NCBI GenBank assembly: GCA_963748095.1
Contig: CAVVIO010000030.1
Coordinates: 1 to 45,607, forward strand
Direction of reading: 5' to 3'
DNA from: CAVVIO01 sp963748095
GTDB lineage: Bacteria > Bacteroidota > Bacteroidia > Bacteroidales > UBA10428
Length of the DNA stretch: 45,607 nt
A program made the position numbers and the translations under genes. Of the stretch, positions 8,505 to 17,592 are shown piece after piece; within the stretch, counting starts at the first letter, position 1; each line of letters starts with the position of its first letter. The notes under the pieces were generated by a model. That model did no database searches. It had not been told where the DNA came from and saw nothing but the letters and a program-made list of their open reading frames with translations.

Positions 8505-9191
8505 TTAAGCTGTAGCCGAATTAAGAATATCATCCAGGTTCTGGAACTTATTTTGATAATCCTGGATAGATCTCCTGATAAGTTCATGAGCTTCTTCTAT
8601 ACCGTAAGTATGTGTAATTTCGGTTTTGGCTTTACTTCCGGGCAAATCTTTATAGGTTAAAAAGTAATGTTTTAACCGGTCTATTACCAGCGCCGGAACA
8701 TCGGATATATCCTTGTAGTTTCCATAAACAGCATCGTTATTAAGCACACCTATTATCTTGTCATCAGCTTCATCACCGTCTATCATTCTGAATCCACCAA
8801 TCGGACGTGCACGAACCAGGATATCACCATGTGTAATTTCTTTTTCTGTTAAGATACATATATCTATAGGGTCGCCATCTCCCTTTATTTTTTCCCTTCC
8901 TGTCTTTTGCACAGCAAAATCTGCCACGTTAACTCCCGAGTATGTCTGTGGTATAAAACCATAAAGTGCCGGAACAACATTTGAATATTTTTGTGGGCGG
9001 TCGATTCGTAAATATCCGCTTACTTTATCTACTTCATATTTTACCGTATCGGTAGGTACCATTTCAATAAAACAGGTGATTAGGTCAGGGGCATCCGGAC
9101 CAATGTCCACACCATGCCATGGATGTGACTTATAACGCAGGCCCATCAGCCTGCCGATGGGATCCATTATTTTATTTGACATTCTTTTCAA
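8505..9191 (-). CDS. ppa: Inorganic pyrophosphatase (family I, soluble)
   Basis: The 228-residue product has the family I PPase signature KGDGDPIDICIL, whose three aspartates (105, 107, 110) bind the catalytic metals. A second acidic patch (DGDEADDKIIGV) and the usual RP..YSNVVPALYGFIPQTY segment are also present. The enzyme hydrolyses pyrophosphate in the cytoplasm and drives biosynthetic reactions such as the AMP-forming step of AsnB encoded next door. The length is somewhat above the classic 175 residues but usual for the longer Bacteroidota form. An alternative start at Met4 (9182) cannot be excluded. The gene is convergent with asnB and appears monocistronic. Confidence 0.95.
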   Translation of the reverse strand: MKRMSNKIMDPIGRLMGLRYKSHPWHGVDIGPDAPDLITCFIEMVPTDTVKYEVDKVSGYLRIDRPQKYSNVVPALYGFIPQTYSGVNVADFAVQKTGREKIKGDGDPIDICILTEKEITHGDILVRARPIGGFRMIDGDEADDKIIGVLNNDAVYGNYKDISDVPALVIDRLKHYFLTYKDLPGSKAKTEITHTYGIEEAHELIRRSIQDYQNKFQNLDDILNSATA

Positions 9192-9361
9192 TTTTTTTAA
9201 TAATTGTATTTAAGATGTGAATATCTTATTTATCCTTCAATTATAAAAGGATTAATATCATTGTCATTTATTTTTTTTGACAAGTGAAATAATTGAAGTG
9301 ATAAGCAGAACAAGACATTATCATATAAGTTCAAAATTTGTTTCTCCTCTTCTGAAAGCGA

Positions 9362-9456
9362 GTGTTTAAAAAGTTAGAATTACTTAAAAGTTTGTCATGC
9401 TGAACCTGCCTGTTGCAGACAGGTTCAGAATGACAAAACAGTGACTTTTTAGACAC
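9362..9456. repeat. 95-bp nested inverted-repeat (MITE/REP-like) element in the 9192-9493 gap
   Basis: The outer arms GTGTTTAAAAAGT (9362-9374) and ACTTTTTAGACAC (9444-9456) are inverted copies with one mismatch. The inner arms are 21 nt each (9392-9412 and 9416-9436), inverted with two mismatches around a three-base loop; their core is TGTCATGCTGAACCTG pairing with CAGGTTCAGAATGACA. The element has no coding capacity. It sits just past the 3' end of the aldo/keto reductase gene and could also terminate it. The rest of the 302-base gap shows nothing else clear. Confidence 0.75.
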
Positions 9457-9493
9457 CCTCTTTATCTTAAGGGCATATTAACTAATGGCAACA

Positions 9494-10327
9494 CTAAAAA
9501 TCAAAATTATCCGGATCTGCACCTATCCGGTATCCTTTATCCAGGCTATCTATCTTCTTCATGTCCTCCTCACTGATCTCGAAATTAAAAATATCGGCAT
9601 TGGAATTAATTCGTTCTTTATTCGAGGATTTGGGAATGGTCACCACACCTTTTTGAATATCCCACCGCAATATGATCTGTGCAGGTGTTTTATGATATTT
9701 TTCCGACAAAGCTTTAATTACTTCAATATCTACTGCTTTTCCAATCATTAATGGGCTCCATGCTTCATAACGGATTTGATTATTATTGCAAAAATCAATC
9801 AGATCCTGCTGAACGAGGTAAGGATGAAACTCCATCTGGTTCACCATAGGTATTATCTCTGCCGATTGAAACAGGTCTTCCAGGTGATGTTTCAGAAAAT
9901 TACTTACACCGATAGCTTTTACCCGGCCATCTTTGTACAATTTTTCTAAAGCGCGCCATGTTTCTTTATATTTCCCCTTCACCGGCCAGTGAACCAGGTA
10001 TAGGTCGAGGTAATCAAACTTAAGTTTATGCAGTGTTTCATCGAAGGCCCTGAGTGTTGAATCATATCCCTGGTCGGAATTCCAGACTTTGGATGTAACA
10101 AAGATATCTTTCCGGTCAACACTACTGGTAGCGATGGCTTTACCTACTCCTGCTTCATTTTCGTACAAAGCTGCCGTGTCGATATGACGGTATCCGGCAT
10201 CGAGTGCATAACGTACTGAATTGATCACTTCTTCACCTTCGCTTGATCTGAATACTCCCAGGCCCAACCAGGGCATTTTTACTCCATTATGTAATACAGC
10301 TGTTGCTCCAATCGATGAAATTTGCAT
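9494..10327 (-). CDS. Aldo/keto reductase
   Basis: The 277-residue protein is a complete TIM-barrel aldo/keto reductase. The catalytic tetrad is visible: Asp50 and Tyr55 (HIDTAALYENE), Lys80 (VTSKVW) and His113 (LVHWP). The family signature GVSNFLKHHLE and the NADPH-binding segment IPKSSNKERI near residue 230 are also present. The enzyme reduces aldehydes or ketones with NADPH in the cytoplasm; its closest general resemblance is to the 2,5-diketo-gluconate reductase-like group, but the substrate cannot be read. The gene is transcribed away from the DUF2891 gene. The 127-base divergent region contains a possible -7 element (TAATTTTG near 10425) for that neighbour. Confidence 0.95.
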   Translation of the reverse strand: MQISSIGATAVLHNGVKMPWLGLGVFRSSEGEEVINSVRYALDAGYRHIDTAALYENEAGVGKAIATSSVDRKDIFVTSKVWNSDQGYDSTLRAFDETLHKLKFDYLDLYLVHWPVKGKYKETWRALEKLYKDGRVKAIGVSNFLKHHLEDLFQSAEIIPMVNQMEFHPYLVQQDLIDFCNNNQIRYEAWSPLMIGKAVDIEVIKALSEKYHKTPAQIILRWDIQKGVVTIPKSSNKERINSNADIFNFEISEEDMKKIDSLDKGYRIGADPDNFDF

Positions 10328-10454
10328 ATTTTATAATTTTAATTGATTACATTTATTTTTGATATAGCAAATTAAATAAATTTTGATTTTTAAACATCAT
10401 AAACTTAAGAATTTGCGAATTGCTTAATTTTGAATTAACCATTAACTCTTTATT

Positions 10455-11525
10455 ATGTTTAGAATGATAGTTTTTCTTTTAATAGGTTTTAATTTTTTAC
10501 CTGTGTTTTCGCAACAAAAAGACACCATTACTTTACAGGAAGCATCCCGACTGGCACAGCCGGCGCTTAACTGTATGCAAAAGGAATATCCGAACAAACC
10601 CGGAAATGTGATGGGCAGTGATGCTGATGCAGTACCCCCCGGTGTTCAACATCCGGCTTTTTACGGGTGCTTCGACTGGCATTCGGCCGTACACGGGCAT
10701 TGGACACTGGTCAAGTTATTGAAGGAATTTCCCGGTTTACCGCAGGAAACGGAAATAAGGCAAAAACTGGCCGAAAATATAACCTCCGACCACATAAAGA
10801 AGGAAATTACATTCTTTTACGATAAAAACAATACTATTTATGAACGGACATATGGATGGGCCTGGTTGCTGAAACTTTCGGAAGAATTACGAACCTGGGA
10901 CGATACCCTGGGAAGGAAACTGGCAGCAAACCTTCAACCCCTGGCCGATTCAATTGTGCATAAATACGAAGCATTTTTACCCAAACTGAATTACCCCATC
11001 CGTATTGGTGAACATGCCAATACGGCATTTGGGCTGACCTTTGCCTGGGATTATGCCAATACATTTCATCTGCAGAATTTTAAAAACCTCATAGAATCAA
11101 GGGCCCGGACCTATTACATGAATGATGAAAATTGCCCTCTTTCCTGGGAGCCGGGAGGCTTTGATTTTCTTTCTCCCTGTCTGATCGAAGCTGACATGAT
11201 GAGCAGGGTATTAAGTGATCAGGAATTCAAAACCTGGCTGGATAAGTTTCTTCCGGGAATGACGGGTAATGAAGCCATCCATTTACAGCCCGGCATTGTT
11301 ACCGACCGTACCGATGGCAAACTGGTTCATCTCGACGGGCTGAACCTGAGCAGGGCATGGTGCCTTTACCATATTGCAGCCAAATTGCCCGGGGAAAATG
11401 AAAATATTATTGAAGTTGCCCGGAAACACCTTGACGCAGCCCTGCCCAATGTCACAAGTGGTGCTTACGAAGGAGAACACTGGCTGGCTACCTTTGCTGT
11501 ATATGCTTTATATTCGGCGGAATGA
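10455..11525 (+). CDS. Exported DUF2891 family protein
   Basis: The 356-residue product starts with a signal peptide (MFRMIVFLLIGFNFLPVFSQ) and then matches the DUF2891 family throughout. Conserved features include the HPAFYGCFDWHSAVHGHW segment, an ERTYGWAWLLKL segment, IRIGEHANTAFGLTFAWDYA, and a C-terminal half rich in Trp/His motifs (LSWEPGGFDFLSPCL, GEHWLATFAVYAL). The repeated helical pattern suggests an alpha/alpha-toroid like that of glycan-active enzymes, but no biochemical activity is established for the family as far as I know. A signal peptide implies a periplasmic location. The downstream dienelactone-hydrolase-like gene is about 180 bases away on the same strand. Confidence 0.88.
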   Translation: MFRMIVFLLIGFNFLPVFSQQKDTITLQEASRLAQPALNCMQKEYPNKPGNVMGSDADAVPPGVQHPAFYGCFDWHSAVHGHWTLVKLLKEFPGLPQETEIRQKLAENITSDHIKKEITFFYDKNNTIYERTYGWAWLLKLSEELRTWDDTLGRKLAANLQPLADSIVHKYEAFLPKLNYPIRIGEHANTAFGLTFAWDYANTFHLQNFKNLIESRARTYYMNDENCPLSWEPGGFDFLSPCLIEADMMSRVLSDQEFKTWLDKFLPGMTGNEAIHLQPGIVTDRTDGKLVHLDGLNLSRAWCLYHIAAKLPGENENIIEVARKHLDAALPNVTSGAYEGEHWLATFAVYALYSAE

Positions 11526-11704
11526 CAATTTAAAGTTAACTATTTTATTGGCATGTATGAGATTTTGGCAATGGTCGGAGACCTTGTCAGCGGATGGGCA
11601 AAGGCATAATTCTAACTACTAACTGCTATATTCTAAATTCTACTCTTAAAACTTTTTTGTACAGGCAATTGTTTTTCTTTACAGTATGCACTAAAAACCA
11701 AACC

Positions 11705-12517
11705 ATGAAAAACTTGCCGATAATCAGAATTATTATTCTACTGATAATTTTTAGCCCTTCCATCCGGATTTTTTCTCAGGAATCTGCACTGAAAAGGCTG
11801 GATAATTCTCCCCGCCACCAGGAGTGGGTGGATATTAAACAGGGAGAACGTGTAGTTAAAGCTTTTATAGTTTATCCGCAGGTGAACAATAAAACACTGG
11901 CAGTTCTGCTTATTCATGAAAACCGAGGACTTACCGACTGGGTTAGGAGCATGGCCGATGAAGTAGCGGAACAAGGTTATATTGCAATTGCACCCGATCT
12001 TCTATCGGGTATGGCTCCTGATGGCGGTAAGACCAGTGATTTTAAGGATACCGATGCAGCACGTGAAGCCATATACAAACTTCCTGCTTCCCAGGTGGAT
12101 AACGATTTACAGACAGTAGCTGATTATGCCCTGAAGCTGGATGCCTGCAACGGAAAATTAGTTGTGGCGGGTTTTTGTTGGGGTGGGGGACAGACATTTG
12201 CATTAGCCATGCAACGACCCGATCTGAAAGCTGCTTTTGTATTTTACGGAGCGGCACCCGACAGTGTACAGTTAAAATATATCAAATGTCCGGTTTATGG
12301 ATTTTATGGAGAGGACGATGCCCGTATTACCAGCACTGTTCCTGCTGTTACCCGGCAAATGAAAACCGATGGTAAGATATATGAACCGGTGATTTACGAA
12401 GGAGCCGGCCATGCATTTATGCGATTGGGAGAAGAAGCTGCTCCGGGTAAAGCCAACAGGGTGGCGAGAGACAAAGCTTTCGAAAGATGGATGGGGATAC
12501 TTAAAGATATTAAATAG
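11705..12517 (+). CDS. Exported dienelactone hydrolase family protein
   Basis: The frame is open from 11594, but the first good start is the ATG at 11705, which gives a signal peptide (MKNLPIIRIIILLIIFSPSI..., cleavage near residue 25). The mature part is an alpha/beta hydrolase of the dienelactone hydrolase type: Glu72 (LLIHENRG), nucleophile Cys158 in GFCWGG, an acid residue in YGEDDARI (Asp205) and His236 in GAGHAF. The total is 270 residues. Family members cleave dienelactones or related esters. The exported form is common in Bacteroidota, but its substrate is unknown. A cytoplasmic paralogue with a frame break is at 21583-22312. Confidence 0.9.
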   Translation: MKNLPIIRIIILLIIFSPSIRIFSQESALKRLDNSPRHQEWVDIKQGERVVKAFIVYPQVNNKTLAVLLIHENRGLTDWVRSMADEVAEQGYIAIAPDLLSGMAPDGGKTSDFKDTDAAREAIYKLPASQVDNDLQTVADYALKLDACNGKLVVAGFCWGGGQTFALAMQRPDLKAAFVFYGAAPDSVQLKYIKCPVYGFYGEDDARITSTVPAVTRQMKTDGKIYEPVIYEGAGHAFMRLGEEAAPGKANRVARDKAFERWMGILKDIK

Positions 12518-12688
12518 TGGTATGACGGCTCCAATCCATCTGGACGATTTATCCTGAATTATCGCTTTTTTCCTTGTGATTATTAAGAAAGTTTTAAAAG
12601 AATTTAAGATTAGAAAAAAATTATTTTCATTTTGTCTTAAATTTTAATCATCCGATTTTTTCTTTTTTCAAATATTCTTTGTAAACTC

Positions 12689-12715
12689 GTGTTACTTATT
12701 AGTATTAAGTAACAC
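12689..12715. promoter_or_regulatory. Perfect 10-bp dyad immediately before the TonB receptor start
   Basis: GTGTTACTTA (12689-12698) and TAAGTAACAC (12706-12715) are exact inverted copies separated by seven bases; the ATG follows at 12722. The symmetry and the location right at the 5' end of the gene fit an operator for a dimeric repressor, or an mRNA hairpin hiding the start. It has no T run, so a terminator is unlikely. Confidence 0.55.
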
Positions 12716-12721
12716 TAAACT

Positions 12722-14656
12722 ATGAAGAAGATATATATACTTTCATTTAGTCTGATAATGCAGGTACTCATTGCACAGTCCCAAAGCATTACAAAAGATA
12801 CAGTTAAGATAGATGAGGTGGTTGTAACCGGGACAAAAACAGAGGTTGCCCGTAAAAATGTTCCAATGACCATTTCTGTAATTAATCGTAATGAAATAGA
12901 TCAAAGCAGTTCTTCCAACCTGTTACCGTTGATCAGTGAACAGGTACCGGGAGTATTTGTTACCGAACGTGGTATTACCGGATTTGGCGTATCGGGTGGC
13001 GCTGCTGGCCAGATAAATATTCGCGGGCTCGGTGGAAATCCATCGGCTCAGGTGCTGATCCTTATTGATGGACATCCGCAGTTTATGGGATTAATGGGCC
13101 ATCCGTTACCGGATGCGTATGTGGCCTCCGATGCGGCTAAAGTGGAAGTTATACGCGGCCCTGCTTCCATACTTTACGGATCAAATGCTTTCGGGGGGGT
13201 GATCAATATAATTACGCGGCAGCAAAAAGAAGATGGCTTCACGGCAAACAGCCGGGTAATGTACGGTTCTTATAATACGCAAAAATATATGGCTAATGCC
13301 GGGTTCAAGAAGAATAAGTTCACCCTTTTCGCTTCGGTAAACCATGATTATACCAAAGGACACCGGGATACTTCCGATTTTAGCATAACGAATGGTTATC
13401 TGAAATCAGGTTATACATTTAATGAACATTTGAAAATGTATGCCGATGTCAGCCTTGCTAAATTCAATGCTGCCGATCCTGGGCCTGTGGGAGGAATTGC
13501 CGGTTACCGTATCGATATTCTCAGGGGCGAATCATCCTTTTCCCTTGAAAATAATTACAAGCATCTGGAGGGGGCATTAAAACTTTATTATAATTATGGT
13601 GAACATATTATTTCCGACGGTTGGCGCTCCAATGATAATATGTACGGACTGATGTTTTATCAGAGTCTGAAATTGTTGCCCGGTACTTCAATCACGGCAG
13701 GTTATGATAATATGCAATATGGTGGCAAAGGGAGTCCAATTACAACTGTAATCCGTGATGAAGAAGGGAATATTGTTCCCGGTCCGAATGGTCCTCAGTT
13801 CGTATTATCCGACTGGAATAATAAATGGATATCTATGGGGAATCAGGCTGCCTTTTCCTATATCAGTCAGAATATAGCGGGAAAACTGGTTCTCAATGCC
13901 GGATTACGGTATGAGATAAACAAAACTTATGGCAGTGAACTTATTCCACAGGCCGGATTTGCGTTTCATCCTTCTGCCACAACAAATTTCAAAGGTTCTG
14001 TTTCTAAAGGATACAGGCCGCCCACTATCCGTGAATTATATCTTTTTCCTCCCGCAAATGATAACCTGAAGCCGGAAAGGATGATCAATTATGAGTTAAG
14101 TTGGGACCAGGAGTGGTTAAACGGAAAAGTGGAAACAGAACTCACAGGTTATATTGCTACCGGCGAGAACCTTATAGTAGCAGTTCCATCTTTACCGCCG
14201 CCACCGCCCATTTACAGGAACACCGGCAATTTCACAAATAAGGGAATAGAATTTTCAGGGAGTTATAATCCGTTAAAAAACCTGCGATTTAAAGCCAACT
14301 ATGCTTACATTCACATGAAAACCGCTTTACCAGCCACACCGCAGCATAATTTGTTCATGTCGGGATATTATAAGGTCGATAAATTCAGTATCTACATTAG
14401 TTTACAACAAATTATAAATTTGTACAATTCGGATAATTCCGGAACAATTTCGATTATACAGGATCATTACACACTGCTGAAAACGAAAGCAGCTTACCGT
14501 TTAAACAAGTTGCTGGAGGTTTATATAATGGGTGATAATTTGCTTAATCAGAATTATCAGATCAATAATGGTTATCCCATGCCTGGAATTACTGCTTTTG
14601 CAGGTATAAACTTTCATTTCGAACCTTCTGAAAAACAGATTCATAAGAACGAATAA
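12722..14656 (+). CDS. TonB-dependent outer-membrane receptor
   Basis: The 644-residue product has a signal peptide (to about residue 20, ...LIAQSQS), a TonB box-like segment (DEVVVTG, about residues 37-43) and a plug domain. The plug shows the usual IRGLGGN, LIDGHPQ, VEVIRGPASILYGSNAFGGVINI motifs (about residues 95-170). A 22-strand barrel follows, with the RPPTIRELY/NLKPERMINYELSWD receptor signature near residue 440. There is no N-terminal carboxypeptidase-like domain. Architecture is nearest to small-ligand receptors (siderophore, heme, cobalamin), but the ligand is not readable. About 10 residues follow the last strand-like segment (FAGINFHF). The dyad at 12689 is the likely control site. 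Confidence 0.93.
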   Translation: MKKIYILSFSLIMQVLIAQSQSITKDTVKIDEVVVTGTKTEVARKNVPMTISVINRNEIDQSSSSNLLPLISEQVPGVFVTERGITGFGVSGGAAGQINIRGLGGNPSAQVLILIDGHPQFMGLMGHPLPDAYVASDAAKVEVIRGPASILYGSNAFGGVINIITRQQKEDGFTANSRVMYGSYNTQKYMANAGFKKNKFTLFASVNHDYTKGHRDTSDFSITNGYLKSGYTFNEHLKMYADVSLAKFNAADPGPVGGIAGYRIDILRGESSFSLENNYKHLEGALKLYYNYGEHIISDGWRSNDNMYGLMFYQSLKLLPGTSITAGYDNMQYGGKGSPITTVIRDEEGNIVPGPNGPQFVLSDWNNKWISMGNQAAFSYISQNIAGKLVLNAGLRYEINKTYGSELIPQAGFAFHPSATTNFKGSVSKGYRPPTIRELYLFPPANDNLKPERMINYELSWDQEWLNGKVETELTGYIATGENLIVAVPSLPPPPPIYRNTGNFTNKGIEFSGSYNPLKNLRFKANYAYIHMKTALPATPQHNLFMSGYYKVDKFSIYISLQQIINLYNSDNSGTISIIQDHYTLLKTKAAYRLNKLLEVYIMGDNLLNQNYQINNGYPMPGITAFAGINFHFEPSEKQIHKNE

Positions 14657-14714
14657 ACATGGGTTACTGTTAGTATTGCTACTGGGAATATTTAATATAA
14701 AGTTTGTTCAATAA
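14628..14714 (+). other. Short overlapping frame reading as a signal-peptide remnant
   Basis: In the frame one base ahead of the receptor, from a possible CTG at 14628 (or later codons), 28 codons end at TAA 14712-14714. They read as a basic start followed by an unusually clean hydrophobic core (KHGLLLVLLLGIFNI). This looks like the beginning of an exported protein whose body is missing. There is no standard ATG. Chance cannot be excluded. Confidence 0.25.
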
Positions 14715-15491
14715 TCATTTTTTTAGAACAACTAACATGTTACCAACTCCTTCGTCCACAGCAGGATAAAAGTCGATTTCTTTAAATCCGATCTGCAAGG
14801 CTAAAGTCCGGAGATTTTCCATGTTAAACAACTGATAATGTTCGAATGCTTTGATTGCACCCCAGCTTTCTTTTTCCTGTAATGCCACTTCACTTTTTGT
14901 GTCGGGAGTTTGAATAAGAAATATACCACCTGGTTTCAGAATTCTGAACACATTTCTGAAATCGAAAAGGGGTTGCTGAAAATGTTCCACCACATCAATG
15001 GCTGTCACCAGGTCAAACTGATCGTCGTCAAAGTGGTGATGTACCTTCGAAAAGTCATCAGAAAAAATATTATTTGCAAATTTTCTGTATCTTCTTTTAA
15101 ATTGAATGGTAAGCACCGGTACGATTTCCACTCCATAGGGTTCATAGTTGTATTCAATTCCTTTAGCCAGCAAAAATCCCTTGTTACAACCAATATCCAG
15201 CATTTTCCGGTTATTTTCTTTTTTTAAGTAAGAAGAAACAATTGTGAAAAACTTATCCGATCGAATCATTTTATCCTTGTAACCCGACATCTGACTGAAA
15301 TTACGAAAGGGTGCCACTAATTTTCTTCTGAAAGCTTTCAGTGTGCCTCCTGTGTAGGCTGAATAAATGGCAGATTGATCAGGTAACTCATCGATATATA
15401 CCAATCCACAACCATTGCAAATCTGGTAATCGTATCCTTGCCAGGAACAGTAAAGTTCATTTTCACCTTGACAAATAAAACAGTCTTTCAT
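14715..15491 (-). CDS. Class I SAM-dependent methyltransferase with N-terminal zinc ribbon
   Basis: The 258-residue protein opens with a four-cysteine cluster (Cys4, Cys7, Cys25, Cys28) that would bind zinc. It then has a Rossmann methyltransferase core: motif I LDIGCNKG (about 98-105), an acidic post-I strand (GVEIVP), the DLVTAIDVVEHF motif and RILKPGGIFLIQTPD. This is the layout of methyltransferase type 12/C-methyltransferase-like enzymes seen in cell-surface sugar and secondary-metabolite pathways. No membrane segment is present. Substrate unknown. The stop codon abuts the short remnant frame on the other strand; the gene is convergent with the TonB receptor and appears monocistronic, with about 210 bases of AT-rich DNA upstream. 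Confidence 0.88.
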   Translation of the reverse strand: MKDCFICQGENELYCSWQGYDYQICNGCGLVYIDELPDQSAIYSAYTGGTLKAFRRKLVAPFRNFSQMSGYKDKMIRSDKFFTIVSSYLKKENNRKMLDIGCNKGFLLAKGIEYNYEPYGVEIVPVLTIQFKRRYRKFANNIFSDDFSKVHHHFDDDQFDLVTAIDVVEHFQQPLFDFRNVFRILKPGGIFLIQTPDTKSEVALQEKESWGAIKAFEHYQLFNMENLRTLALQIGFKEIDFYPAVDEGVGNMLVVLKK

Positions 15492-15700
15492 TGAAGCGCT
15501 TTAAGTTGATTTTAACTGTACTAAATTACATATTTAAAAACCATGGTCCATTTCCCGTGATTTACGGGACTAATATAATAAAAACACAAGACTTTTTCCG
15601 GTATAGTTTTGAGACGAATAACGGATAAATTCCGTAAAAATCGAGAATTATACTTTATGCAGGTTTGCTAATGAATATATGCCGGGCAATATTATTGAAA

Positions 15701-16468
15701 CTACCGGTCGAGCCAGTCTTTAAATTCTTTTACTTTTTCGCGGCTCACGGTCATGTCCTCTTCAGAGGCTTTTTTTAATACAATTTTTAATCGGGAGCCT
15801 GAATAAATCTGAATATCCTCTATGGCATTCCAGTTTACCAGGTACTTGCGGTTGATCCTGAAAAAAACTTCAGGATTAATGAGAGATTCTATTTGATCAA
15901 GTGAATAATCAAGTGCATAACTTCGTCCGCTCGAAGCGCAGATAAACGAATTTTTATCTGTAGTATAAAAATAAATAATATCGTCTACCGGAACTGATCG
16001 TATATGTTGCCCCACTTTTACAATAAAGCGGTTTTTGTATTTGTGTCCGAGCTGGTTCAGCAGTTTTTCATAAAGGTGCGTATCCGGATCTGCCTTTTTC
16101 TGATTTTGTGGACCGAAAAAGGTTTGAAACTTATTTAATGCAGCAACTAATTCAGAATAATCTACCGGTTTTAACAGGTAATCCACGCTGTTTACTTTAA
16201 AGGCTTTAATCGTATACTCATCATAAGCTGTAGTAAATATAACAGGACAGAGTACTTTTACCTGTTCAAATATTTCGAAACTCAGACCGTCTTCCAGTTG
16301 GATATCCATCAGAATAAGATCAGGATGAGGATTGTTGTTCAGCCATTCCACAGCATTTTTAACTGAAGGGATTTGAGCACATATTTCTATTGAAGCATCA
16401 TATTTCTTGACCAGTTCAGCCATTCGTTCCGCTGCCAGTGGTTCATCTTCTATAATCAAAATATTCAT
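15701..16468 (-). CDS. LytTR-family response regulator
   Basis: The 255-residue protein has an N-terminal receiver domain (about residues 1-120; acidic pocket EDE at 7-9, phosphoacceptor Asp55 in LMDIQLEDG, Thr in FTTAYDEY, Lys in YLLKPV). A LytTR DNA-binding domain follows (about 150-252; FIVKVGQHIRSVPVDDIIYF, FFRINRKYLVN). It starts 13 bases after the histidine kinase gene and is the last gene of a minus-strand unit that also includes a TPR protein and a TonB receptor. The expected role is to receive phosphate from the adjacent kinase and control transcription, perhaps of this same unit. The gene is intact although its kinase partner is not. Confidence 0.95.
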   Translation of the reverse strand: MNILIIEDEPLAAERMAELVKKYDASIEICAQIPSVKNAVEWLNNNPHPDLILMDIQLEDGLSFEIFEQVKVLCPVIFTTAYDEYTIKAFKVNSVDYLLKPVDYSELVAALNKFQTFFGPQNQKKADPDTHLYEKLLNQLGHKYKNRFIVKVGQHIRSVPVDDIIYFYTTDKNSFICASSGRSYALDYSLDQIESLINPEVFFRINRKYLVNWNAIEDIQIYSGSRLKIVLKKASEEDMTVSREKVKEFKDWLDR

Positions 16469-16481
16469 TATCCGGATGATT

Positions 16482-17554
16482 TCAGGTATTGCTAATTTTA
16501 CTCAGCAAAGGTAATTTAACAATAAATTCTTTTTCCGATGTTTCTACAATAAACATTTTATCTGTCAGTATTTCATATTGTGATTTGATGTTTTTTAATC
16601 CCACCTTACTGCTTTCCTGGAGGACATTCTTTCGTTGTAAATTATTTTTAATAACAAGATATTCATCCCCTTCGCAAAAGATTTCTATGGTAAGCGGTTT
16701 TTCCCTGGAAATGATATTGTGCTTCAAAGCGTTTTCTACCAGCATTTGTACCGATAATGGAATTACATTCTTTCCCTTACAATTGGCCACATCAACTTTT
16801 AAATTCAGACTGTTTTTATGCCGGATCTTATGCAGGTACACGTAAGAACTGATAAATTCGAGTTCGGTGGATAAACTTATGATTTCCGTATCTGAATGTT
16901 CGAGGACATAACGGTAAACATCGGCCAGTTTTTTAATATACAAAACGGCCATGTCCTGATCTTTATAAACCAGGCTCGTTAGTGTATTCAGATTATTAAA
17001 TAGAAAATGCGGATTCACCTGGTTTTTCAATGCCTGGTATTCGGTTGTCAGTTTTTCACGTTTCAGTAATTCTGCCTGTACGGCTATATTTTTCCAGTGC
17101 CGAAGGAAATTTATACTTGTAAATATCATCGTAATCAATAATGATATTAAGGCTATAATGGATGCCGCGATGTATAATATATGCGAAAAATCCAGCTGAT
17201 TCAAACCTATGCCACGGAATTATCCTGATCCATAAAATAAAAATAATAATTGCAACTACAAACGCATAGAGTGAGGAAATGAATACAGTGAAGAAACAAT
17301 AACCGGAAAGGTGTTTCCACCCAGGAGTATTTGTTTGAGATGATCGCAAAAATCCATCCGATTCCTTTGAAAAGTGAGAGTCCGAAAACAAGTGAAATAG
17401 GGATGCCTTTTACTATATCTTTAAAGATATTGCATTGAGGACATTGAATATAGGAAACAAGGATCCCAACAATAATTGATACCATAACAATAATGGAATA
17501 TTCAATGACAGTTTTTTTAATCTTACCCTGATTATTTTGTGTTGGATTTTTCAT
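16482..17554 (-). pseudogene. LytS-type sensor histidine kinase broken by two frame changes
   Basis: Three segments in three frames together make one kinase. Segment A (17554 to about 17310) has two membrane helices and a KYSWVETP motif. Segment B (about 17310 to 17205) has a third helix. Segment C (about 17204 to 16482) has a fourth helix, the phosphoacceptor box NQVNPHFLFNNLNTL and an HATPase_c domain (MLVENALKHN, VGLKNIKSQYE). Each transition needs removal of one base; candidate sites are the AAA triplets at 17307-17309 and 17203-17205 (plus strand). Repaired, it would be 356 residues with four TM helices, the usual Bacteroidota form. Segment C alone could start only at TTG and would keep one helix. 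The cause may be real decay or sequence error. Confidence 0.82.
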
Positions 17555-17592
17555 GATTTTATTCTGAAAAATGACATCCCTAATTTATACAT

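Noticed and set aside
12523..12560. Apparent similarity between this region and the TonB receptor leader near 20498-20535
   Set aside because: Only two short blocks match, with different spacing; not enough to call a shared element.
15553..15569. Short inverted repeat TCCCGT/ACGGGA before the methyltransferase gene
   Set aside because: The stem is only six base pairs with no T run, and is expected by chance.
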